Source: Athripsodes cinereus (Eukaryota > Arthropoda > Insecta > Trichoptera > Leptoceridae). Taken from it: a stretch of DNA of 64,000 nucleotides. The notes under the pieces were generated by a model, which saw only the letters and a list, made by a program, of their open reading frames with translations, was not told where the DNA came from and ran no database searches. The DNA is taken from the NCBI GenBank assembly GCA_947579605.1, contig OX388315.1:868001-932000 (forward strand), in the 5' to 3' direction. This document shows, in pieces, positions 55,815 through 64,000 of this stretch. A program made the translations under genes and the position numbers. The stretch's first letter is position 1, and each line of letters starts with the position of its first letter.

Positions 55815-56385
55815 TATTAATGAAATTAATAAAAAAGTATTAATTCGATTATGATTCCCAAGAATTCCAAAATCTGGGTTAATTTTTAAATCTCAATTTT
55901 AAGTAATATCTGTATCATTTGGTAAATTACACATTTTTTTCCAGTACATAATTTACAATTAGATGTGTCTTCTACAAGGGAAGCTTCCCGCTCGCATGCC
56001 ATACACTGATACTTTATTTGAGATCCTAGCTGCTCTCCACCACTGCTGCCTTATTGATACCTCTGTTATTAAAATAAATAGCCAATCCTTCTTAGTAAAT
56101 TTTTCGATTTCGTCGAAATACCGAAAAAGGTTCAGACAGAGGGTTAGTAATATCACTGACCACTATTGAAATACTTTGAATTTATTTTGGACATCAATGT
56201 TAAAGTAATAATTTACAGACATCAAACATTGTTGTCTGGATTATATTATTACTTATTGTGGTAAGGATCTGAATATATAATTTAATAATAACAATCGAAC
56301 AATGTTTTGTATCGACTGTCTAAAGAATGTTTTAAATTGACATTTTCATCCATACCAGATGACGAGATCTTCTACAAGTGGACTA
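55815..56385. other. Unassigned stretch
   Basis: No gene recognised; the opposed small frames at 55959-56169 are chance. Confidence 0.35.
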
Positions 56386-56389
56386 ATTG

Positions 56390-56725
56390 CACGATTGTAT
56401 AAATACTAGCCTCCGCTGGTCTGGCCACGTTTTTCAGATATCAAAAAACTGACTCCCAAAAAATCCTATATACAGAGCTCGTTGAGGGTAGACAGAGACA
56501 GGGAGATCAGCGCAAGTTTTTCAAAGATGTTTTACGTGATATCCTGATGATAATAAATGCCCAGAACAACTGAAAAATATGAATGCCAACCGATCATGTT
56601 GGAGAAAGGTTGTTCGCAATTAAAGCGGATCTTACAACGCCAGCTATTGCAGTCCCCCTGTAAATGTGGATCAGCATTGTCCCAAATGTGACAGTGTATG
56701 CCTGTCAAGGATTGAACTATAGAGC
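56390..56725 (+). pseudogene. LINE C-terminus with CxxC…SRIGL end
   Basis: Frames read LRWSGHVFR.SK, LPKKILYTELVEGRQRQGDQ, RKFFKDVLRDIL, NRSCWRKVVRN, stop, and later HCPKCDSVCLSRIGL. This is the order of the well-known LINE C-terminus: RW.GHV.RM…R.PK…YGEL..G.R..G.P..RFKD…, W…, then C..C…C.SRIGL. Stops and shifts are present; the RT core is missing. Confidence 0.7.
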
Positions 56726-56729
56726 TTAG

Positions 56730-56912
56730 AGCTTGTCGGTATAGTCAGGAGGCAGAGTCTCGGCCTCGTGAACAAGGGGTCCGTGGTTCGATACCAGGTG
56801 CCGGCAAACTCGCCCTTTACGACACAAGCTTTTAGTAGCTTACCGTGAAAAGTGTATAAGGTTGTATTTGGGTATATAACAAAACCCAGATATATCTTTT
56901 AAAAAAAAATAG
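56730..56912 (+). mobile_element. tRNA-derived SINE (family B), plus strand
   Basis: Head CTTGTCGGTATAGTCAGGAG, AGAGTCTCGGCCTCGTG, B box GGTTCGATACC; body ACACAAGCTTTTAG and TAAGGTTGTATTTGGG; tail CCCAGATATATCTTTT with A-run. The only copy of this family on the plus strand. Confidence 0.82.
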
Positions 56913-56914
56913 CT

Positions 56915-57755
56915 TTATCAAATTATACCAAAGGCAGGATCAAAACAACTCATATTAATACTATACTCGGCATCGTCTTAAGGGCATTAATTAACTGCAT
57001 GTAATAAATATAGAATAATTAAAAATAAAATAGATATTATACTTATACTTTTATCGGATGAAATAATCCAAAATCTATTAAATAAATAATATCAGGTAAT
57101 GTGTTTAAAAGATGAAAGAAAGCTGAAAAATAAATCATTTGAAAAATATATTTACTTTGGTGTCAAATATTTCTAGATTTATTTATTTATTTTCATGCCA
57201 AATTAAACGACAAAAAGAGAAAAACGAGTAAGTAAATATATAATAATGATTTTATTATTTTTCTTTTGATGATCTAATATCTAAAATTTATTCAATTCTC
57301 TCGCCTTATTTACTCAAGTAGGTACTTTCCTTTCTTTCTTCTACAAAATCTTTTTCATTTTTTCTTTTCTCCGCCGTTCCTCACTCTCTCAATAAATTGC
57401 TCTTATAGAAAAGTCATTGTGGATATTATTCAATCGAATATACCACGTCTATCTTCACTCAGTATTTTTTTGTGTTTCATAAAACTCATATTCAGACGCC
57501 ATATTATTGTTATAACAGCAATACGTAGAAAAACTACAGTCTCAAGTAGCATTCTGATTGTTTCACTTTGGATTATTATCCAAAGTGTCAGGGTCAAAGC
57601 TGTTCATCAAAAGTGAACACGTCTATTTACACTTATTCATCCTATGATTCCACTACCATGTTGAATGTACTTAGTTTGAAGTGTTTCCGTAAAAAATAAT
57701 TAATAAGATAAATAAATGAAAAATAAGAGTAATTGAAAAAAAAAACTTTCAGTTT
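56915..57755. other. Unassigned AT-rich stretch
   Basis: No gene or repeat boundary recognised. Confidence 0.35.
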
Positions 57756-57757
57756 AT

Positions 57758-58078
57758 TCATTTTGCTACGATGGTTTGGGCATGTGAAAAAATGAATGAG
57801 GCCAGAATGACCAAGAAGATAGGTACCTTATTATATTTGGCTGAGAGGAATGGTGCTCGGAGACGTGGACGTCCGAGTATCAAATGGCAAGATCATTTAA
57901 ATCAAATCTTACAGCACGGTCACGTGTTGAGCACATTGAACAGGAGAGCATGCATAAGGAGTTGTTTTACAATGACGAAAGCGAAAGATGTATGCAAGGA
58001 TAAAAGGAAGTGGCGCTCGATCCTTTCTGCCTACCCCGCGAGGGAAGCAGCGTGATGGTATGAACGGATGTATGTATG
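57758..58078 (+). pseudogene. LINE C-terminus with (TATG)n tail
   Basis: Continuous frame: LRWFGHVKKMNEARMTKKIG, LAERNGARRRGRPSIKWQDH, LNQILQHGHVLS, then RACIRSCFTMTKAKDVCKDK, RKWRSILSAYPAREAA and a stop. It is followed by GCGTGATGGTATGAACGG and TATG repeats. About 95 codons are intact, making it the best preserved of the GHV..M/YP-type tails (17950, 26402, 38537). The RT core is absent. Confidence 0.78.
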
Positions 58079-58079
58079 A

Positions 58080-58795
58080 TATTCATTTTGATTGTGATTC
58101 TGACATTTAATACTAATTCATAGAGAATAAGACAAATGATAGGATAAAAATTGTTTATGGTCATTTCAGTGAAAGGACCTTTCATCAAAATTACATCAGT
58201 TGGTTAATCGCTTTTATTCGTCATCGCTGGTGATCACTTTTGATGAAACGTCTATTATTTACACCTTTTCATTTTGGAAGATCATCTAGTGATTTATTTA
58301 TTTATAATTACATACACGGCACAAGGCCATTAAACATATTTAAAAAAAATCACAAACAGTTCTCTGCAATAAAACAATCCTTTTCAATCGCAGTCACACA
58401 CTCTTATCACGCACACATATACACGCAACTATACAATGCACTTATATTTAACTATAGCACCCGCAAGTAAACATTGATAACTCAAAGTGAAAAAGTCTGA
58501 ATACTCTTTAAGGTATTTCTTCTGATCATTGTTATAATATTATGTTTGCAAATGCTATAAAATACAGGTATCATTCATGAACCAAACTTCATTAATTTCG
58601 AGGGATTTCGTTTACACATTCTTGTTATTGAATGTCGTTGATTATTTTCCCTCATTCTTTGTCCTGGTAAAGTATAGATCACCCATTCTTTCATGTTAAT
58701 TTTTGATATGCTCTAAAAGACAGGTGTTATAGTAAGACCTCTCGTACAATAGAAAAGTTGTCAACATTGTTGGTAAAGTCTTAAAATTGAACTAG
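58080..58795. other. Unassigned stretch
   Basis: No gene recognised; the frame at 58240-58470 has no recognisable content. Confidence 0.35.
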
Positions 58796-58797
58796 CA

Positions 58798-59036
58798 ATG
58801 GGTTGGCCACGTGGTAAGGCGAGAGGATATCAGATGGACTTCCAGAGTTATTGAATGGAGGCCATGGGAAGACAAAAGAAGTGTACGAAAACCCAAAAAA
58901 GATGGGTTGACGATATTGTCCAGATGATGAGGAAACAGTGGTGTCGTGTTGCTCGAGATCGAAAAGCGTGGAAAAGATCTAAAAAGGCCTGTATCCAGGA
59001 GAGGAGAGAAGAAGGGCTAACAGTAAATAAGTAGAA
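58798..59036 (+). pseudogene. LINE C-terminus (RWVDDIV type)
   Basis: Across two frame changes: GWPRGKARG, WTSRVIEWRPWE, KKRWVDDIVQMMRKQWCRVA, RDRKAWKRSKKACIQERREE. This is the W.R..LEW.P…R..GRP..RW.DD+…W…A.DR..W…E.Y.Q….G end common in arthropod LINEs. Related to 5148-5345. Confidence 0.75.
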
Positions 59037-59049
59037 AGTACAAGACAAC

Positions 59050-59170
59050 ATCTTCAATTAAGCGATGAGGCCATCTGAATGTTTTAACTTTTTTATTTGA
59101 ACGGAAAGGATGGTTATTTCCGATGGTTATTTCCACTTGTGGGATATGCCGTGATGATGTAGAAGTAGTA
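59050..59170 (-). repeat. ~240-bp dispersed repeat, partial
   Basis: TTAAGCGATGAGG, CTGAATGTTTTAACTT, then CCACTTGTGGGATATGCCGT and GATGATGTAGAAGTAGTA. A small internal duplication (GATGGTTATTTCC twice) is present. Confidence 0.6.
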
Positions 59171-59171
59171 T

Positions 59172-59635
59172 TAACCATATTTATATTTTTTGCTTGTAGG
59201 AAGGTACACATTGTAAAGAAATAAATATATGAATTTACTTAGTAAAAAAAAAATTTCAACCTGATACTTGCAAATGATAATTCAATAGTTCTTCTCTATC
59301 TCATTTCACTAGGGTTGCCATATCTAGCTGGGACCTCGGAAGGATGTTCCAACTAGATATTTGCGATAAGAGTGTAGAAATGAAGTGAAAAATATATTTA
59401 TTTACTAAAATAACTGTTAATTGCATGGAATTTGTTATGGCAAAAGTAATTGATACCCCTTTTTTCTTTTTACATATTTTCATGCTTGTAATATTAAACT
59501 GGCAATGTCAGATTAAATCAACAGTCACTAGCAGCAGTCTATTTTCAGTCCACTAGGCTGCCATCAGTGCTAGCAGATAGATGGCTTACATCAGTAGGTA
59601 CTTGAGTCAAGTTCGTAAAAGTATTTTGTAAACTA
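59172..59635. other. Unassigned stretch
   Basis: No gene or repeat boundary recognised. Confidence 0.35.
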
Positions 59636-59637
59636 CT

Positions 59638-59882
59638 ACTATACCATCATGGCATATCCCACAAGTGGGGTAACCAGCAGACCAGCTGCATATAACCAAC
59701 ATGCAAGCTGTCTTCTCCGTGCCAATATAAAATCGAGACATTCAGGATGGGTGGCAAACCTCATCGCTGAATTTAAGATGAAAAATGTCTTATTTTTTCG
59801 AACACCTGCCTTTTACAGGACACTCGAAAACTTATGGAGAAGAGTGGGAGACCTATTCTTTATCGGGTGCTCCACGAAAACA
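59638..59882 (+). repeat. ~240-bp dispersed repeat, reference copy
   Basis: TATACCATCATGGCATATCC, CACAAGTGGGGTAACCAGCA, CATGCAAGCTGTCTTCTCCG, GACATTCAGGATGGGTGGCA, CCTCATCGCTGAATTTAAGA, TTTTCGAACACCTGCC, CAGGACACTCGAAAACTTAT and GGGTGCTCCACG. At least a dozen copies or parts are scattered between 8.5 and 64 kb, most densely at 33-45 kb. The overlapping frames at 59649-60027 are repeat sequence. The family has no protein signature; a LINE 3' UTR or a SINE is the likeliest identity. Confidence 0.75.
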
Positions 59883-59884
59883 GG

Positions 59885-60690
59885 GACAAAATTGGGTCTT
59901 ATCGGGATGTCTGGATAAGAAGGTCTATAACGGTGGTGATGATCCCGATATACCGGGATGGATGGCAACCCTACATAATAACCTATGTTCTCTTATTATT
60001 ATGGTACATTTTATTATTATGATGTGACCTAGCCAATCTGGATGCTTTTGTATCCAATATATAGGCCATAAACATGGATTTATTATTTTTCATCCCGTAT
60101 TTTTCCTTAACGTTTTATTTTCTCAACAACGGAAATAAGGTTTTCGATAAATTAAAGCCACCCTCCCCCCAACCCCCACTATCCCAAAAATATCTGAATT
60201 ATTTATTCCCTTCCAATATTACCTTTCGAATATTATCTATGACCATTCTTTTTACTCTCCTTGTTTCTTGGTATTGTATGTATGTCATTATATATTTCTT
60301 TCTGAATTTAATAACATTATTTTGTAAGATTTACTTTACATATATTTTTATCATAGTCTTGATCAGATAATTAAAGAAGGTTTGTTTATATTTAGTACTC
60401 GCAAGGGCACGATTACTCTTGTAGAAGCAATGACAGCTGAGAATGGCGGGATTGGTGGACGTTGTTCATTAAAGTGTACGTATCTACAAAACACAGTAAT
60501 CTATACTTATATATGTTATTGAGTGGGTTGAGAAGAGTGATACATAACCAGGCAAGCGAATTTATGTAATTACTGTGTTGTGTTTGTATTATATTATTTA
60601 ACTTTATAAAGTAATGAGTTATTGTGCCAAACTTGCAGCCATGTAAACTGGTTCCCATTGTACAGTATATAAAGATTATACTTGTATACT
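59885..60690. other. Largely unassigned stretch
   Basis: GAATGGCGGGATTGGTGGAC near 60440 matches the dispersed repeat at 22350 and 32575. The rest is not recognised; the frames at 60074-60370 and 60413-60751 are AT-driven. Confidence 0.4.
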
Positions 60691-60869
60691 GTATTATTAT
60701 ATATTTGTATGCTGCCGGTATTTGCAGCTGAGCATGATTATCGTTACCCATGCGATTAAATTTCTGTTATTGGTTTTGTTTCTTTTGTATTTGAATGTAT
60801 TAGTGCATTTTTTATTTATATTTATAGACTGTTGTATTATTGATTTGTTATATATATGTATTAAACCTA

Positions 60870-60932
60870 TTGTAAAAGGCAAATTGCCGTTTATTGATCA
60901 AATAAATAAATATTATAAAGAGGAAAGGTTTG
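60870..60932 (+). repeat. LINE 3' tail with (AAAT)n
   Basis: TTGTAAAAGGCAAATTGCCG, TTTATTGATCAAATAAATAA. Same family as 34795 and 35160. Confidence 0.6.
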
Positions 60933-61214
60933 ATTGTTTGCGTCGAATAGGCTCCGAAACTACTGAACCGATTTGATCAATTCTTTCACTGTTGGGAAGC
61001 TACACTATCCCTGGGTGACATAGGCTATATTATATTTTCAAAAAAAGGGATCCTTACTAATACTCCAACAATGTAAAAAAAATACCTAAAATATTCTTCC
61101 CATCACGTGCGCTGATAAAACCCTTTATGATACTTCAATTTTCTTCAAAAAATCTATAAGGTATTTAAAAATATCCATAAGATATTTCGTAGTGTGCAAA
61201 TGTCGTAATGAATT

Positions 61215-61385
61215 AATGAATCGGAGACCGATGATGGAGATGAGAAATTAGGAAAGGCTGCCGGCAAAATGGAGCGACAATTTGAAAAAGATAAAGGGCA
61301 TGTGGAAGACTTTAGCAGAGGATAAAATTACGTGGTGTGCTCATGAAGAGGTTTTAATCCACCATTCGATGGACACAAACTGAAG
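61215..61385 (+). pseudogene. LINE C-terminal fragment
   Basis: A frame reads LPAKWSDNLKKIKGMWKTLA, EDKITWCAHEEVLIHHSMDT, N, stop. The RPP.KW.DDL….W…A.DR..W…GE.+.Q pattern is a LINE protein end. Confidence 0.65.
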
Positions 61386-61389
61386 AAAA

Positions 61390-62315
61390 GAGAGAAATTT
61401 CATAATACATGCGTTAATATAGAAATCATTTCATTCTCAATTTCAATTAAGTATTTCTAGATGTATTTTATAAAGAATAATTTCATTGAATTAAATGTGA
61501 CATTTTAAACCTTGCGGAACAAGAGATGTCCTTTAATCTTTTAAATTAAGAGAACGTCTTTTCAGATGTAACACGCCGCCTTTACGGAATAAATTAATAA
61601 TAAATACGAAGGTTTTCGTTGCTTAAGTAAAAAGTTTGAAATTAATTCAAACAAGAATTATGGCATGGAAGTTTTTCTATTTTAGTCTTTTGAATTTGTT
61701 CTGAAAGGAAAATGAAATCGTTTTAGCAATCACGCGTTTTGTAAGTAAAAACTTTTTTCTTGTGTATAATAACCAATCGGAAAATTTGGCAAAAGCGATG
61801 TTGAAAACTAGTGTATCAAAGCTGAAAAAATGTGGGTTATTGTTACAAGAAAGATCTTGGTATCAATTGATGGACCTTATATCGTGATTATGAGAATGAC
61901 AGAATTGGTGAACGTTGTCCAGGAGAACCGCGAAAGCTTCATCACAATTTTTCTTTGCTTGAACTTTGTTTCCAATCGAGAAGTCTTATTGATTTTATAA
62001 TTTATTTTATTTTATTCTTCACTGTACAAATTGGTTGCAATATATAAAATCAATGCAAAGCACCTACTATCAAAATATCAGTCAAACAATTCAATGAACA
62101 GAAGACGAGTTTATGGTTAGAATGCGTCATATTCCAACTAAGGCGGCTTTCTTTTATCATCTGTGCGTTGGGTCCAAACCCAGTTGAACAAAGAATGTGT
62201 AAGAATGTGTAACATTCATTATTATTAACTATTTTTTTTATTAAATACTTCTACTAAACATAACTATTGATAACTTTTCTACTTTTGAAGAGCAAACACT
62301 GTGGAAGTTCATATT
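61390..62315. other. Unassigned AT-rich stretch
   Basis: No gene or repeat boundary recognised. Confidence 0.35.
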
Positions 62316-62317
62316 GA

Positions 62318-62544
62318 TTTTTTGATAATAAACAATATAAATATAATTAAAAAACACTATTACTTTCACAAATTATATAAAGAGTTATAAGTACTTTTCG
62401 GACATCCGTCCATCATCAGTAACAACTTAGAACTTCTAGAAGTTGATGATGGACGGATGTCCGAAAAGTACTTATAACTCTTTATATAATTTGTGAAAGT
62501 AATAGTGTTTTTTAATTATATTTATATTGTTTATTATCAAAAAA
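62318..62544. repeat. 227-bp inverted repeat, perfect 101-bp arms, hammerhead-like cores
   Basis: Arms 62318-62418 and 62444-62544 are exact reverse complements; the spacer is 25 bp. Reading outward on the right arm: TTGATGA (62443-62449), T, GGACGGATGTCC (hairpin, 62451-62462), GAAA (62463-62466), then AAGTACTTATAACTC, TTTGTGAAAGTAATAGTG and TTTTTTAATTA. This parallels the palindrome at 15202-15359 (TGGAC..GTCCGAAA…GTGAAAGTAA). The first base of the CUGAUGA block is U here. Confidence 0.9.
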
Positions 62545-62624
62545 ATAACTATTGAGTGGTCGAACTAGCAACCGAAATACAACTATATAATATCGTTCTG
62601 GTGCACTTGGCACGCTGACTATTG

Positions 62625-62930
62625 CCCCTCATCTTTCATTTTTTTCACGTCTTCTTTCACCGTTCATGCAGCTCGGTTATGAAATGATTTGCCTCTGTTA
62701 GTCAGACTTGCTCCAACTATTTTCATTTTCAAGAGTAGACTGAAGCATCATTATCTTGCTCTTAATGATCCTATTCCCCCTAATCTTTCATTTTTTTCAC
62801 ATCTTCTTTCACCGTTCATGCAGCTCGGTTATGGAATGATTTGCCTCTGTTAGTCAGACTTGCTCCAACTATGTCCATTTTCAAGAGTAGACTGAAGCAT
62901 CATTATCTTGCTCTTAATGATCCATCATGA
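62625..62930 (+). pseudogene. LINE C-terminus, tandemly duplicated
   Basis: Two copies of a 152-bp unit (start near 62625 and 62777). In one frame the second reads FTVHAARLWNDLPLLVRLAP followed by TMSIFKSRLKHHYLALNDP, the R.WN.LP…R….FK..LK..YL terminal block of CR1-like LINEs. The first copy differs by a few bases. Confidence 0.75.
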
Positions 62931-62937
62931 GCTTTGA

Positions 62938-62954
62938 CCCCCCCCCCCCCCCCT
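62938..62954. repeat. Poly-C run
   Basis: About sixteen consecutive C bases follow GAGCTTTGAC. Length is likely uncertain in sequencing. Confidence 0.8.
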
Positions 62955-63084
62955 TTCTTTCTTTTTTACTTCCCTCTACATCCTATTTATGTGTGTGTAT
63001 TGTGTTCTTTTTTCTATGTATGTTTGTATTCTGTGTCACATAAGTATTGTTTTTAATTATAAACATGTGTCTCACCTGTATAAC

Positions 63085-63136
63085 TGGTTGGTTGGTAGAA
63101 ATTGTCTGTAGGCAATTAACCCGCCATTTTTACCAT
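63085..63136 (+). repeat. LINE 3'-UTR fragment, diverged
   Basis: GGTTGGTTGGTAGAAATTGT…GGCAATTAACCCGCC parallels GGTTAGTTGGAAGAAATCGC…GCGATAAACTCGCC. It lies about 150 bp after the LINE C-terminus at 62625-62930 and is probably its 3' UTR. Confidence 0.5.
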
Positions 63137-63139
63137 TTA

Positions 63140-63630
63140 AATATGTATTAAAATGTATCAAAATATGAATTTCTACCGAATACGGTCGGTCATCAATATT
63201 AACTACAAAAATAATATGTTTATTTTCACCTCCAATGACAACAATAGTGTTCCCCTTTGAACGCTTTTTGAATACAATAGCGACAGACACCCGGATTTTG
63301 ATTTCGCCTCATCTCCCACCATTACCAACACCGCGATAAACAGAGAGAGTGAGAGAAAGGGAGAGATTCGTTCAGACACCTGTCATCCAGGATGCCGGGA
63401 TTCCCAATAAATCAGATGTCTTACACTTCCTTCCTATTTCCTGCTGCTTCCCAGATATAAATTAACCAACCATCACTGTTATGTAGGTATACCCCTATTA
63501 TTATTATTGATATTCAAGGAAGATATCGCGATTGGTATTTTAAAGCAACATGTCGTAGGCTCATTAATATTTAAGATATTCGTGGCAATGACTTAAAATT
63601 ACTAAGAACTTTACTGAAAAAAATGTATCA
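63140..63630. other. Unassigned stretch
   Basis: A purine-rich GAGAGAGTGAGAG patch is at 63340-63368. No gene recognised. Confidence 0.35.
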
Positions 63631-63634
63631 GACT

Positions 63635-64000
63635 AACTCATTTCAGCAATGAGGTAGGATGCCACATTTCCTAGTTGTCTTTTTTATAGCACAAAAAAGA
63701 CGCATTTATGTTCATTATTATGACCAGTGTGCACTTGCCTAACGCACTTGCTTTTGAGTCACAAGGTCCCAGGTTCGATTCCCGGCCAGGGCAAAATTAA
63801 GAATGACCTTTTTCAATTTATCCTGGGTCTGGGTGTTACATGTATTTATGTGTTTAGTGCATTGTGTGTATCGTCGTGTTAGTACCCATAATACAAGATT
63901 CAATCTTAATTTGGGACTAGCTCGGTCTGTGTGAATTGTCTATACATGTTATGTTATGTTTATGTTCATTATATGCAGTCAATTCACTGGTACGCCTACC
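63635..64000 (-). repeat. ~240-bp dispersed repeat split by a SINE, runs off the window
   Basis: TTTCAGCAATGAGGTAGGAT, GCCACATTTCC on the left and ATGCAGTCAATTCACTGGTA, CGCCTACC on the right (compare GCAGCTGATCTGCTGGCTAC at 33810). The SINE at 63719-63958 lies between. Confidence 0.6.
63719..63958 (+). mobile_element. tRNA-derived SINE (family A)
   Basis: Head with CTAACGCACTTGC and B box GGTTCGATTCC; body CCTGGGTCTGGGTGTTACAT, CGTCGTGTTAGT, GACTAGCTCGGTCTGTGTG; tail (ATGTT)n. Flanked by TTTATGTTCATTAT at 63705-63718 and 63959-63972, a perfect 14-bp target duplication. Part of the A-box side (GGTGTAGCGCGGAGG) is replaced, so its promoter may be weak. Confidence 0.88.

Overview
The window is AT-rich, repeat-dense eukaryotic DNA with no recognisable protein-coding host gene. 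Its character is that of an arthropod, most likely an insect: many short non-LTR retrotransposon tails, tRNA-derived SINEs, hairpin MITEs, 'taggtacc'-type simple sequence and two intron-containing tRNA-Leu(CAA) genes. The order cannot be fixed by eye; Lepidoptera or Hemiptera would both fit.

The one large, intact coding unit is a full-length I-like non-LTR retrotransposon on the minus strand (47833-53311). It has a 5' UTR, an ORF1 with three zinc knuckles (53085-51808), an ORF2 with endonuclease, reverse transcriptase and RNase H domains (51833-48114), a 3' UTR and a short (AATAG)n tail. An exact 12-bp target-site duplication flanks it. It sits inside an older, diverged inverted-repeat element (about 47300-53670). 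Short 3'-end fragments of related copies lie near 4960 and 27835.

Layout. 1-10 kb: a 692-bp MITE, a hairpin MITE, a SINE fragment, a CA-rich tract and reverse-transcriptase tail fragments. 10-12 kb: two divergent tRNA-Leu(CAA) genes, identical except for one intron base. 13-17 kb: a cluster of three foldback MITEs and a 158-bp palindrome. 17-33 kb: SINE copies, a 955-bp TIR element with subterminal repeats, a second copy of the 692-bp MITE split by a SINE, several LINE remnants and a 124-bp palindrome. 33-45 kb: a cluster of copies of one ~240-bp dispersed repeat, one of which has grown a 17-unit, 39-bp minisatellite, plus a retrotransposon fragment with its own target duplication. 47-54 kb: the intact retrotransposon. 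54-64 kb: more LINE tails, a 227-bp inverted repeat with perfect 101-bp arms, and a SINE with a perfect 14-bp target duplication.

The best candidates for something undescribed are two long palindromes (15202-15359 and 62318-62544). Their arms carry a hammerhead-ribozyme-like core (CUGANGA, hairpin, GAAA), and weaker matches occur at three other sites. This is compatible with remnants of Penelope-like elements arranged head to head. The assignment is inference and no cleavage triplet could be placed with confidence.
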